A DNA stretch of 64,000 nucleotides from Comamonadaceae bacterium OS-4 (GTDB lineage: Bacteria; Pseudomonadota; Gammaproteobacteria; Burkholderiales; Burkholderiaceae_C), in NCBI GenBank assembly GCA_027924025.1, contig AP026970.1:558001-622000 (forward strand). Reading direction: 5' to 3'. Positions 1 to 7,216 of this stretch are shown here, piece by piece (the stretch's first letter is position 1; every line of letters begins with the position of its first letter). Position numbers and translations under genes: made by a program. Below the pieces are notes generated by a model that did no database searches, was not told the DNA's origin, and saw only the letters and a program-made list of their open reading frames with translations.

Positions 1-422
1 GGCAGGTAGGTGCTCATGCAGGTCACCGCCATGACCCAGGCTTTGGGGTTGACCCACTGGAAAGCGGCCGCCGCCCAGAAGCCCATGGGTTGGATGGTGG
101 GTGGCGTGTTGCCGCCACCAGTGTCTGCAGCAGGTGCCGGGCGGGCGCTGGCCAGCTTCCAGGCGATCCAAAGCATGTAGGCTGAGCCTGCGTAGCGCAG
201 CAAGTCGTAAAACTGCGGAAACCGGTCCAGCACCGAGTGAAGCCCTAAGCCCACGCACAAGACCATGAAAGTGAAACCGAGGTTCACGCCCCACAGGTGC
301 GGCTGCGCACGGCGGAAGCCGAAGTTCACGCCAGATGCCATGAGCATGGTGTTGTTGGGCCCGGGCGTGACGGAGCTCACTACCGCGAACAAGCCGGCGG
401 CGAACAGGGTGTCGGTGTTCAT
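1..422 (-). CDS. LysE/RhtB-family amino-acid exporter, N-terminal part
   Basis: The reverse strand starts with ATG at 422 and stays open to the window edge, giving the first 140 or so residues; the C-terminus lies outside. The family exports amino acids or related small metabolites across the inner membrane. Support comes from the family hallmark TPGPNNTML about 20 residues from the start, followed by hydrophobic helices (for example FTFMVLCVGLGLHSVLD) and a conserved NPKAW near the edge. The start overlaps the stop of the upstream EamA gene by four bases (ATGA), so the two are probably translationally coupled and form a two-transporter operon. The substrate cannot be told from sequence. Confidence 0.85.
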   Translation of the reverse strand, partial: MNTDTLFAAGLFAVVSSVTPGPNNTMLMASGVNFGFRRAQPHLWGVNLGFTFMVLCVGLGLHSVLDRFPQFYDLLRYAGSAYMLWIAWKLASARPAPAADTGGGNTPPTIQPMGFWAAAAFQWVNPKAWVMAVTCMSTYL

Positions 423-1345
423 GGCGTCTTTCCTTGCGGCACAGGTGGGGCGCCCGATGCAAAGCGTTTGCCGATGAACACGGTAGCCACCACCGCAAGC
501 GCGAAGCCCACCGTCACCAGATCGAGCGACTCACCCAGGAGAGGGATGGCCGCCAGAATGCTCAAAAACGGTTGCAGCAGTTGTATCTGGCTGACCTTGA
601 GCGTGCCGCCCAACGCGAGGCCGCGGTACCAGGCAAAAAAGCCTGCCCACATGGAGAACACCCCCACGTAGCCCAGCGCCCACCAGGAGCTGGCGCGGAT
701 GCTGTGGTCCGGCCAGGTCAGCAAAGCCCCCGGCAGGGTGACGGGGAGCGCCAGCACGCACACCCAGCAAATGACCTGCTCCGCACCCAGCGTGGGCGTG
801 ACCTTGGCGCCATACACATAACCCAGTGCTGCCGACGCCACGGCACCCAGCATCAGCACATCGCCCCACTCCAGGGCCATGCCAGCGCTGTGCTGCATGG
901 CGCGGTAGAGCGAAAAACCCACCACCAGCGCAGCGCCTATGCAGGCACTCAGCCAGAAGCCCAGCCGCGCACGCTGGTGCATGACGATGGCGGCCACCAC
1001 GGCGGTCGCTAGCGGCAACAAGGCAATGATGACGGCGGCATGGCTGGCGCTGATGGTGCGCAGTGCGTAACCGATGAGCACTGGAAAACCGAGTGCGTTG
1101 CCCAGCGTGGCAATGCTAAGTGGGCGCCACTCACCCGGTGTGGGCCAGCGCGAACGGGTGGTGAGCAAAAACACGATCGACAAACCGCCGGCCAGCGCTG
1201 CGCGACCCAGCGTCACAAACCAGGGCGAGAGCTGGGGGGCGTCGGCGGTGCCGGTGGCCAGGCGGGTCATGGGCAGGGTGATGGCAAAGATCGCCACGCC
1301 CAGCAAGCCCAGCCAGAGGCCGCGTGTTTCGTTTTTGGAATTCAT
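419..1345 (-). CDS. EamA-family (DMT) permease
   Basis: A 308-residue inner-membrane protein with about ten hydrophobic helices in two tandem EamA halves, the usual size for drug/metabolite transporters. The reading frame extends upstream to 1687, but that stretch lies on the opposite strand of the regulator gene. The ATG at 1345 (MNSKNETRGLWLGLLG) gives a normal family N-terminus. It is divergent from a MocR-type regulator with 110 bp between the starts, an arrangement in which the regulator usually controls the neighbouring permease. Metabolite efflux is inferred; the substrate is unknown. Confidence 0.85.
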   Translation of the reverse strand: MNSKNETRGLWLGLLGVAIFAITLPMTRLATGTADAPQLSPWFVTLGRAALAGGLSIVFLLTTRSRWPTPGEWRPLSIATLGNALGFPVLIGYALRTISASHAAVIIALLPLATAVVAAIVMHQRARLGFWLSACIGAALVVGFSLYRAMQHSAGMALEWGDVLMLGAVASAALGYVYGAKVTPTLGAEQVICWVCVLALPVTLPGALLTWPDHSIRASSWWALGYVGVFSMWAGFFAWYRGLALGGTLKVSQIQLLQPFLSILAAIPLLGESLDLVTVGFALAVVATVFIGKRFASGAPPVPQGKTP

Positions 1346-1352
1346 GCGATTC

Positions 1353-1388
1353 ACTGTACTTTGAAAAACAGCACAGTTGCAGTACAGT
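1353..1388. promoter_or_regulatory. Inverted repeat, candidate MocR operator between eamA and mocR
   Basis: ACTGTACT at 1353-1360 and AGTACAGT at 1381-1388 are perfect 8-bp inverted repeats, with a third half-like CACAGTT at 1373-1379. They sit in the 110-bp intergenic region between divergent starts. MocR/PdxR regulators commonly bind such repeats in shared divergent promoters. The assignment to this regulator is inference. Confidence 0.5.
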
Positions 1389-1455
1389 TTTACTAAACAG
1401 CCTGCAATCTGTATTGCTGGCACCACCGTTACAGCCTTGCCCGGAGAGTCCACCC

Positions 1456-2931
1456 ATGTTGATGAAAACCGCCGCACAGACCCTGGCTGAGCAGCTCTGC
1501 GCTGTGTTTGCCCAGCGCATCCGCGACCGCTTGCTGGCGCCCGGTGCGCGCCTGCCCTCGGTACGCCTGTGTGCCCAGCAGCAAAAGGTGAGCCCGTCGA
1601 CCGTGGTGACCGCCTATGACCAGTTGCTGGCGCAAGGCCTGATCGAAGCGCGCCGCAACCGCGGGTTTTATGTGCGAGATGTGCCACTAGCCCAAGTGGA
1701 TGGTGCGCGTGTAGCTATGATTTCAGGAGCAAATGAGGCTGGCGCGGAAGGCGGCAGTTTGATGCTGACCATGCCCCGCCAGCGTGCGCCGCTCAACGCC
1801 ACGGCGCTGATACGCGGCATGTTCCATGGCGTGAGCAACAAGCCGCAGCCCGGCATGGGCGTGCTGCCCAAAGCATGGCTGGAGACCACCTTTTTGGCCA
1901 CAGCGGTGCGCCGCAGTTGCAGTGTGGAGGCGCTGAACGCCTTTTCGTTGCAATACGGCGAGCCGGCCGGCGACATCGGGCTGCGCCGAGCGCTGTCCAC
2001 CAAGCTGGCGGGGCTGGCGGTGCACGCCGCGCCGGAGCAGATCATCACCACGATGGGCGCCACCCATGCGCTGGACGTGGTGAGCCGCACCCTGCTGCGC
2101 GCGGGCGACTATGTGATGGTCGAGGAACCCGGCTGGGCGGTGGAGTTTGCCCGGCTGGACGCCTTGGGCATGCGTATCCTGCCGGTACCGCGCCGCGCAG
2201 AAGGGCCGGACCTCGAGGTGATGGCCAAGTACTGCGAGGTGCACAAGCCCAAACTGTTTGTGAGCGTGAGCGTGTTCCACAACCCGACCGGTTTTTGCCT
2301 CTCGCCCAGCAGCGCTTACCGCATCTTGCAGCTGGCGAATCAGCACGATTTTCATATTGTCGAAGACGACACCTACAGCCACTTTGCGCCCGAACACGCC
2401 ACCCGCCTGTGCGCGCTGGACGGGCTGCAGCGCACGATTTATGTGGCGGGCTTTGCCAAGATCCTCGCGCCCAATTGGCGCGTGGGCTACATGGCCGCAC
2501 CCAAAGACTTGGCCGAGCGCTTGCTCGACACCAAGCTGCTCTCCACCTTGACCACGCCTGCCCTGTTGGAAAAAGCCATTGCCTGGTGCATTGACCAAGG
2601 CCAGCTGCGTCGGCACGCCGAGCGCATCCGCACCCAGCTGGATGCCGCCCGGGCCCGCAGCGTGAAGCTGGCGCTGGCCCACGGTTGCACCTTTGCATCG
2701 GACCCGGTGGGTTTGTTTGGCTGGGTGGAGACCGGCGTGGACACCGACGCCCTGAGCCAGCGCATGTTGGACGAGGGCTACCTGCTCGCCCCAGGCGCCC
2801 TGTTTCATGCGCAGCGCACGCCCAGTAGCCTGATGCGCATCAACTTTGCGTGCACCCAAGAGGCACAGTTCTGGAAAACCTTTGCCCGGCTGCGCGATGA
2901 ATCACTACGATTCAAGCAAAAGGCGAATTAG
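1456..2931 (+). CDS. MocR/PdxR-type GntR regulator with aminotransferase-like domain
   Basis: A 491-residue cytoplasmic transcription factor. Residues about 10-75 form a GntR winged helix-turn-helix (LPSVRLCAQQQKVSPSTVV). After a linker, residues about 110-490 form a fold-type I aminotransferase domain with the PLP-lysine segment GFAKILAPNWRVGY. The family senses PLP or amino-acid-derived ligands. The ATG at 1456 was chosen because it puts the N-terminus just before the HTH; frame upstream to 1324 belongs to the divergent promoter. The interdomain linker (1712-1740) matches a short interspersed repeat seen elsewhere in the window. The probable target is the divergent EamA/LysE pair. It is not necessarily PdxR, as no pyridoxal genes adjoin. 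Confidence 0.88.
   Translation: MLMKTAAQTLAEQLCAVFAQRIRDRLLAPGARLPSVRLCAQQQKVSPSTVVTAYDQLLAQGLIEARRNRGFYVRDVPLAQVDGARVAMISGANEAGAEGGSLMLTMPRQRAPLNATALIRGMFHGVSNKPQPGMGVLPKAWLETTFLATAVRRSCSVEALNAFSLQYGEPAGDIGLRRALSTKLAGLAVHAAPEQIITTMGATHALDVVSRTLLRAGDYVMVEEPGWAVEFARLDALGMRILPVPRRAEGPDLEVMAKYCEVHKPKLFVSVSVFHNPTGFCLSPSSAYRILQLANQHDFHIVEDDTYSHFAPEHATRLCALDGLQRTIYVAGFAKILAPNWRVGYMAAPKDLAERLLDTKLLSTLTTPALLEKAIAWCIDQGQLRRHAERIRTQLDAARARSVKLALAHGCTFASDPVGLFGWVETGVDTDALSQRMLDEGYLLAPGALFHAQRTPSSLMRINFACTQEAQFWKTFARLRDESLRFKQKAN
1712..1740 (+). repeat. Short interspersed repeat copy D, within coding sequence
   Basis: GCTATGATTTCAGGAGC followed by AAATGAGGC resembles the repeats at 4597-4625, 27761-27782 (reverse) and 61838-61865 (reverse). 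It falls in the interdomain linker of the MocR-type gene and keeps the frame. The match is partial and was made by eye. Confidence 0.4.
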
Positions 2932-2957
2932 GTAAATTTAATTCAAAAAGAAAAAAT

Positions 2958-2987
2958 TTGACTAAAACGGTAATTTGGGCGTAAAGT
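2958..2987 (+). promoter_or_regulatory. Candidate sigma-70 promoter of the chemoreceptor gene
   Basis: TTGACT (2958-2963), an 18-bp spacer and TAAAGT (2982-2987) lie 30 bp before the chemoreceptor ATG. The match to the sigma-70 consensus is moderate. No good sigma-28 match is present here. Confidence 0.35.
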
Positions 2988-3016
2988 AAAGACACCTGCT
3001 TTTACAAGGTGTTGCC

Positions 3017-4594
3017 ATGTCTTCTCCACTCACGATCCGCGCCCAACTCAGTCTGGCTTTTGGACTGATGATCGGCTTTTTGATGCTGGTGTCGTGGATG
3101 GGCTACCGCTCGACGGATGCGATGCACGCCGACATGTCCAGCTTTGTGAAGGGGGTCAATGCCCGCTCCACCCTCGCAGAGGAGCTGCAGGCCGGGGTCT
3201 TCAAGCGCGCGGTGCACGCCAGAAACCTGGTCAATGCGGCCAACGAGTCTGACAAGCAGCAAGAGTTCACCCTCGTGGTGGCCGCCAACAAACAAGTGGG
3301 GGCCAAGCTGGCTGCCCTGACCACGCGGATGCAGGATGCGGACGAGACAGCACGCGGGCGCGCCTTGGTCGCAGAGATTGCCAAAGTGGAGGCCCAGTAT
3401 GAGCCGGTGGCGCTGGCCGTGGTGGACTTGGCCATGAAAGGGCAGCGCGACCAGGCCATCCAAAAAATCAATGTCGAGTGCCGCCCGTTACTGGTGGCCT
3501 TGGTGAGCAAGTCGGAGGAATACGCGGCTTACGCGACCCAGCGCTCGGAAATGATGGTGGCTGACGCGGAGGCCTCTTTCCACCGCAACCTGCAATTGCT
3601 GGCGGGTATTGCCCTGGTGGCGCTTTTGGCTGCGGTGATCATGGCCACGGCCATGATCCGCTACCTGGGTCGGGCGCTGGGCGCTGAACCTTCTGATTTG
3701 CGGGCGACCGCCGAAAGTGTGGCCCATGGCGACCTGACCACGAAAGCACAATTTGCCGGTGCGCCCGAAGGCAGTGTGCTGGCCTACATGGGAGCAATGC
3801 AGGGCAGTCTGGTGGAGATCGTGGGGCGGGTGCGCTCCGCAAGTGACAACCTCGCCACCGGTGTGCAGCAAATTGCAACCGGCAGCATGGACCTGAGCCA
3901 GCGCACCGAAGAGCAGGCCAGCGCCCTCGAGGAAACCGCCGCCACCATGGAAGAGCTCAACGGCGCGGCACGCAAGAGCGCCGAAGGCGCCCAGGCCGCC
4001 AATGAACTCGCCAGCAACGCCAGCGCGGTGGCGCAGCGGGGCGGTGCCCAGGTGGCGCAAGTGGTGGACACGATGCAAGGCATCAGCGCTAGCTCACGGC
4101 GTATTGGTGAAATCACCAGCGTGATCGATGGCATTGCCTTCCAGACCAATATCCTGGCGCTGAATGCTGCCGTCGAAGCCGCTCGCGCCGGTGAGCAGGG
4201 CCGCGGGTTTGCGGTGGTGGCAAGTGAGGTGCGCCACCTCGCCCAGCGCAGCGCCGAGGCGGCCAAAGAGATCAAGCAGCTGATTCAGGACAGTGTGGTG
4301 CAGGTGAACTCCGGAACCAATCTGGTCACCGAGGCCGGCGCCACCATGCGCGATGTGGTGGAGGTGGTGCAGCGGGTCGGCCATATGGTGGAAGAAATCA
4401 GCCACGCCAGCGCGGAGCAGGAGCGTGCGATTGCCCAAATCGGCGAGGCCGTCACCCAGCTGGACCAGACGACCCAGCAAAACGCAGCCTTGGTGGAAGA
4501 GAGCGCCGCAGCGTCCCAGAACCTGGAAACCCAAACCCGGGCGCTGGTCCAGACCGTGTCCGTCTTCAAGCTGGATGGGCAGCTGGCGGTGTAG
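3017..4594 (+). CDS. Methyl-accepting chemotaxis protein
   Basis: A 525-residue chemoreceptor in the inner membrane. Order: TM1 about residues 9-30, a periplasmic four-helix-bundle-like sensor of about 160 residues, TM2 about 190-213, HAMP about 214-268, then a cytoplasmic coiled coil. The coil has the conserved hairpin tip (IAFQTNILALNAAVEAARAG, ending RGFAVVASEVR) that contacts CheA and CheW. Several Gln/Glu-rich heptads provide methylation sites. It lacks a C-terminal NWETF-like CheR-binding pentapeptide and ends FKLDGQLAV. AAGGTG precedes the ATG at good spacing. It is monocistronic; the ligand is unknown. Confidence 0.95.
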   Translation: MSSPLTIRAQLSLAFGLMIGFLMLVSWMGYRSTDAMHADMSSFVKGVNARSTLAEELQAGVFKRAVHARNLVNAANESDKQQEFTLVVAANKQVGAKLAALTTRMQDADETARGRALVAEIAKVEAQYEPVALAVVDLAMKGQRDQAIQKINVECRPLLVALVSKSEEYAAYATQRSEMMVADAEASFHRNLQLLAGIALVALLAAVIMATAMIRYLGRALGAEPSDLRATAESVAHGDLTTKAQFAGAPEGSVLAYMGAMQGSLVEIVGRVRSASDNLATGVQQIATGSMDLSQRTEEQASALEETAATMEELNGAARKSAEGAQAANELASNASAVAQRGGAQVAQVVDTMQGISASSRRIGEITSVIDGIAFQTNILALNAAVEAARAGEQGRGFAVVASEVRHLAQRSAEAAKEIKQLIQDSVVQVNSGTNLVTEAGATMRDVVEVVQRVGHMVEEISHASAEQERAIAQIGEAVTQLDQTTQQNAALVEESAAASQNLETQTRALVQTVSVFKLDGQLAV

Positions 4595-4596
4595 CC

Positions 4597-4625
4597 GCTA
4601 TGAATTTAGTAGCTGATGGCGCTTG
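4597..4625 (+). repeat. Short interspersed repeat copy B
   Basis: GCTATGAATTTAGTAGC followed by TGATGGCGCTTG, three bases after the chemoreceptor stop. It is the fullest member of a family also seen reverse-complemented at 27761-27782 and 61838-61865. All three extragenic copies abut a gene's 3' end. I recall similar elements scattered through Comamonadaceae genomes. Confidence 0.5.
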
Positions 4626-4656
4626 TGAATATTGCGCCAGAGGCTGATGGGACTCT

Positions 4657-4676
4657 GCAACTGAGTCGGCAGTTGC
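4657..4676. terminator. Hairpin between convergent chemoreceptor and HDOD genes
   Basis: GCAACTG (4657-4663) and CAGTTGC (4670-4676) form a perfect 7-bp stem with a 6-nt loop, directly beside the HDOD stop codon. There is no T-tract on either strand, so a terminator role is only plausible. Confidence 0.3.
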
Positions 4677-5897
4677 CTAGTGCTGGGCCAGTGCCCGCAA
4701 GAGTGCGCGGTTCACCTCGTCGGCCGGTATCTGGTGGGCGCGGCAGACCTCGCGGATGACCTTGGTGTTGCGGCCCTCCAGGGCGGCTGCGACTTCCAGC
4801 CACGGCGCGTAAGGGCCAGTCTGGCCCACCACCGCAGATGCGACCCGCCCCGGCAGGGGCAAGCGGTGCAGTGCTGCGCCCAGGTTTTCGCCCAGCAGCA
4901 CATCGACTTGCGAAAACACACCGCACAAAAATACCTCCCGGCGCAGCTCGTCTTCGACACCGGCGTCTGCCAGGTGCTCCATGATGCGGGCGCGCAGCAC
5001 CATGTTGTGGCGGATGGGGTCGATATTGCTGTCGGCGCTGGCATGGGGCAAGTGCTCCATCAGCCACGCCCGTAAGCGGCTGTAGCCGAGTGTCATCAAG
5101 GCCTGGCGCAGGCTGCCGATTTCGTTGCGCAGGCCCAAGGCGGCCGAGTTCGCGAAGCGCATGAAGCGGTAGCAGAGCAAGGGTTCGCGGCCCATGGCGT
5201 GTTCCAGCGCGTCGAGCGATTCATCCGCATCGATCGCCTTGACCAAGTCCAGCAGCGCCTGGCGGGCCGGTTGGATCTGGCGGTAGCGGTAGGCGTACAA
5301 CACCTCTTCTGCCGGCCAGCCGGACACTGCGCGCACATGCTGCTGGTCAAGCGCATGCTCCACCAGGGCTTGGCTGGCCAAGGATTCATACAGTTGCCCG
5401 CTTTGCACCGGGCTCTCTGGCGGGCGCGACGCAGCGCTGCCGCCGTCCTGGCTGCGTTGCAGGGCCGCGCGCAGTGCACCCAGGGCTTGTGCTGGCGTGA
5501 GCGACAGCATGGTGGAGTGAAACCACTGCGCCATGTCGGCCTGCGGGCGCTCGCCCGGCTCGCCACACCACACCAGCTTGACGCCACGTTGCTGTGCCTT
5601 GCGCACGCGCCCGGCCAGCAGGGCGTCGTTGAGCCAGTGCTCGGGCACTTCGACCCAAACGTTGGGCGCGCTGCTGTGGTCCAGCAAGTCGGCTAGCAGA
5701 CTAGGGGTGCGCGCATGGAGCAGGCAAATCTCGCGGGATGCGGGCCAGAGCTCTTGGAGGGATTCGATCAGGTGGGTGGCATCGACCGCGCTGCTGCTGT
5801 CCGGGTCCAGCCAGAGCCGCACCCCCATGCGCTTGCGCCATTGGTCCCACAGGGCTTCGTACCCGATGGTGATGCTGCCAAGGACCGAGCTGCTCAT
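4677..5897 (-). CDS. HDOD-domain signalling protein, last gene of the flg operon
   Basis: A 406-residue cytoplasmic protein. The C-terminal half (about residues 205-400) is an HDOD domain, a catalytically inactive HD-superfamily fold (MGREPLLCYRFMRFANS; SLRQALMTLGYSRLRAWLM). The N-terminal 170 or so residues have no clear catalytic motif and resemble the degenerate EAL half of YuxH-type EAL-HDOD proteins; I see no intact EAL signature. HDOD proteins act as scaffolds in c-di-GMP, chemotaxis and stress signalling. The ATG at 5897 is four bases after the flgL stop, so it is probably translationally coupled to the hook-junction genes. The frame runs upstream into flgL, but that start would be unnatural. 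Confidence 0.8.
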   Translation of the reverse strand: MSSSVLGSITIGYEALWDQWRKRMGVRLWLDPDSSSAVDATHLIESLQELWPASREICLLHARTPSLLADLLDHSSAPNVWVEVPEHWLNDALLAGRVRKAQQRGVKLVWCGEPGERPQADMAQWFHSTMLSLTPAQALGALRAALQRSQDGGSAASRPPESPVQSGQLYESLASQALVEHALDQQHVRAVSGWPAEEVLYAYRYRQIQPARQALLDLVKAIDADESLDALEHAMGREPLLCYRFMRFANSAALGLRNEIGSLRQALMTLGYSRLRAWLMEHLPHASADSNIDPIRHNMVLRARIMEHLADAGVEDELRREVFLCGVFSQVDVLLGENLGAALHRLPLPGRVASAVVGQTGPYAPWLEVAAALEGRNTKVIREVCRAHQIPADEVNRALLRALAQH

Positions 5898-5901
5898 GGC
5901 C

Positions 5902-7197
5902 TTAGCTGATGAAGTTGAACAGCGAGAGCTTTTGCACTTGCGCGTACGACTGCAAGGCGGCCTGGTAGCCGGTTTGCTGGTTCTGGAAGTCGGCAATGCC
6001 TTTGATCATGTCGAGGTCTTCCGCGCGTGAGCGGTCCGCTTCGAGCTGGATGCTCTTGCTCTCCTGGTTCGAGGTAATGCGGTCAGCCCGGTTCAGCAAA
6101 TCGCCGGCCTGGCCCCGGATGGCGGACACCCGGTTCATGCCGATATCGAGGTTGTAGATCGCCTGGCCGACGGCCTGGGTGGCGGCATTTGAGTTGGCGG
6201 CCCCGCCGATGTCGCGGATGGCGTCGTCCATGACGCTGAAGATGCTGGGGTTCGGGTCGACGGTGATCACATCTCCCGCCGCAGGTGTGCCGGTGATGGT
6301 GAGCGACAGGCCGGGCATGCCGTTGATTGCAGGCGCCTGGTTCACCGAGACCGGTTTGCCGGTGGGGTAGTCGGGCACGGTGAAGGGGCCGACCTGGTAC
6401 GGCGGGCCGGGGAAGGTGGGCAGGTCTCCGGTGGCCGGAATCTCTTCCACGGTGTAGCTGATGGAGCTGGTTCCCGCTGTGGCACCGGCGGTCACCGGGC
6501 CAAAGGTGATCTTGTAGCTGGCCCGGCTGACCAGGCTGGAGTCGGTCATGGTCACATTGCTGGTGGTGAGTGCCCGGTCGCTGGGGATGGTGCTGGTGCT
6601 GACGTTGTAGACACCATCGCGCGAGGTCTGGTGCATGAATGCGCTTTCGCCATCCAGGGTGCTCGCAATCGCGATTTCGCTGGTGGCGGTTTGACCGGGC
6701 AGGCCGTTGTAGGTGTAGTCAGGCACCGCCGTGGTGGGGCCGGTGAACGGCTCCGCGGCGCTGGCCAATGCGCCGAACAGGGGTTGGCCATTGGTGTCCT
6801 TGCGGTTGGCGTAACCCAGGATTTGCTCACGCAGTCCTTGCAGTTGGTTGGCAATCGTTTTCCGCTCTGCCGGGGTGTGGCTGCCGTTGCCGGCACTGAC
6901 CACCAGTTCGCGGAACTGTTGGATCGCGTCCACCACATCGCCCAGGGTGCTTTCTGCGTTGGCAATCGTGTTGCGCTGGGATTCGAGGGCGCGTTGGTCG
7001 GTCGCAATCCGGGCCAGGCGGGTGAGGGCGCGTTCGGCTTGGGCAGCGCCGGTGGGGTCGTCGCTGGCGCGCACCACCTTTTTGCCGGAGGTGAGGTTCT
7101 CTTGCAGATTCGACAAGGCGGTTTGCCGTTTGGCGAGGTTGCCGATCGCGTTGTCGTAGGTGTTGGCAGAGGCGAGGCGGGAGAGGTTGACGGCCAT
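5902..7197 (-). CDS. flgL: Flagellar hook-filament junction protein FlgL
   Basis: A 431-residue protein, HAP3, joining hook and filament outside the cell. It shows flagellin-like N-terminal helices (NLQENLTSGKKVVRASDDPT) and a C-terminal coiled coil (ADFQNQQTGYQAALQSYAQV), with a Gly/Thr/Pro-rich variable centre. It is longer than the enteric form of about 317 residues because of the central domain. It follows flgK by 19 bp in the same operon. It is exported by the flagellar type III apparatus and has no Sec signal. Confidence 0.93.
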   Translation of the reverse strand: MAVNLSRLASANTYDNAIGNLAKRQTALSNLQENLTSGKKVVRASDDPTGAAQAERALTRLARIATDQRALESQRNTIANAESTLGDVVDAIQQFRELVVSAGNGSHTPAERKTIANQLQGLREQILGYANRKDTNGQPLFGALASAAEPFTGPTTAVPDYTYNGLPGQTATSEIAIASTLDGESAFMHQTSRDGVYNVSTSTIPSDRALTTSNVTMTDSSLVSRASYKITFGPVTAGATAGTSSISYTVEEIPATGDLPTFPGPPYQVGPFTVPDYPTGKPVSVNQAPAINGMPGLSLTITGTPAAGDVITVDPNPSIFSVMDDAIRDIGGAANSNAATQAVGQAIYNLDIGMNRVSAIRGQAGDLLNRADRITSNQESKSIQLEADRSRAEDLDMIKGIADFQNQQTGYQAALQSYAQVQKLSLFNFIS

Positions 7198-7216
7198 GCT
7201 GTGACTCCTTCAGGCC

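Noticed and set aside
1346-1687. N-terminal extension of the EamA permease
   Set aside because: It lies over the divergent promoter and the start of the regulator gene, and its sequence is not membrane-like. The ATG at 1345 gives a normal family start.
1723-2859. Long minus-strand frame opposite the MocR-type regulator
   Set aside because: His/Gln/Arg-rich shadow product with no domain; the plus-strand gene is unambiguous.
2958-3000. Sigma-28 promoter for the chemoreceptor gene
   Set aside because: The region before the gene has TAAA-like strings, but no -10 close to GCCGATAA at the 11-bp spacing. A sigma-70 site fits better.
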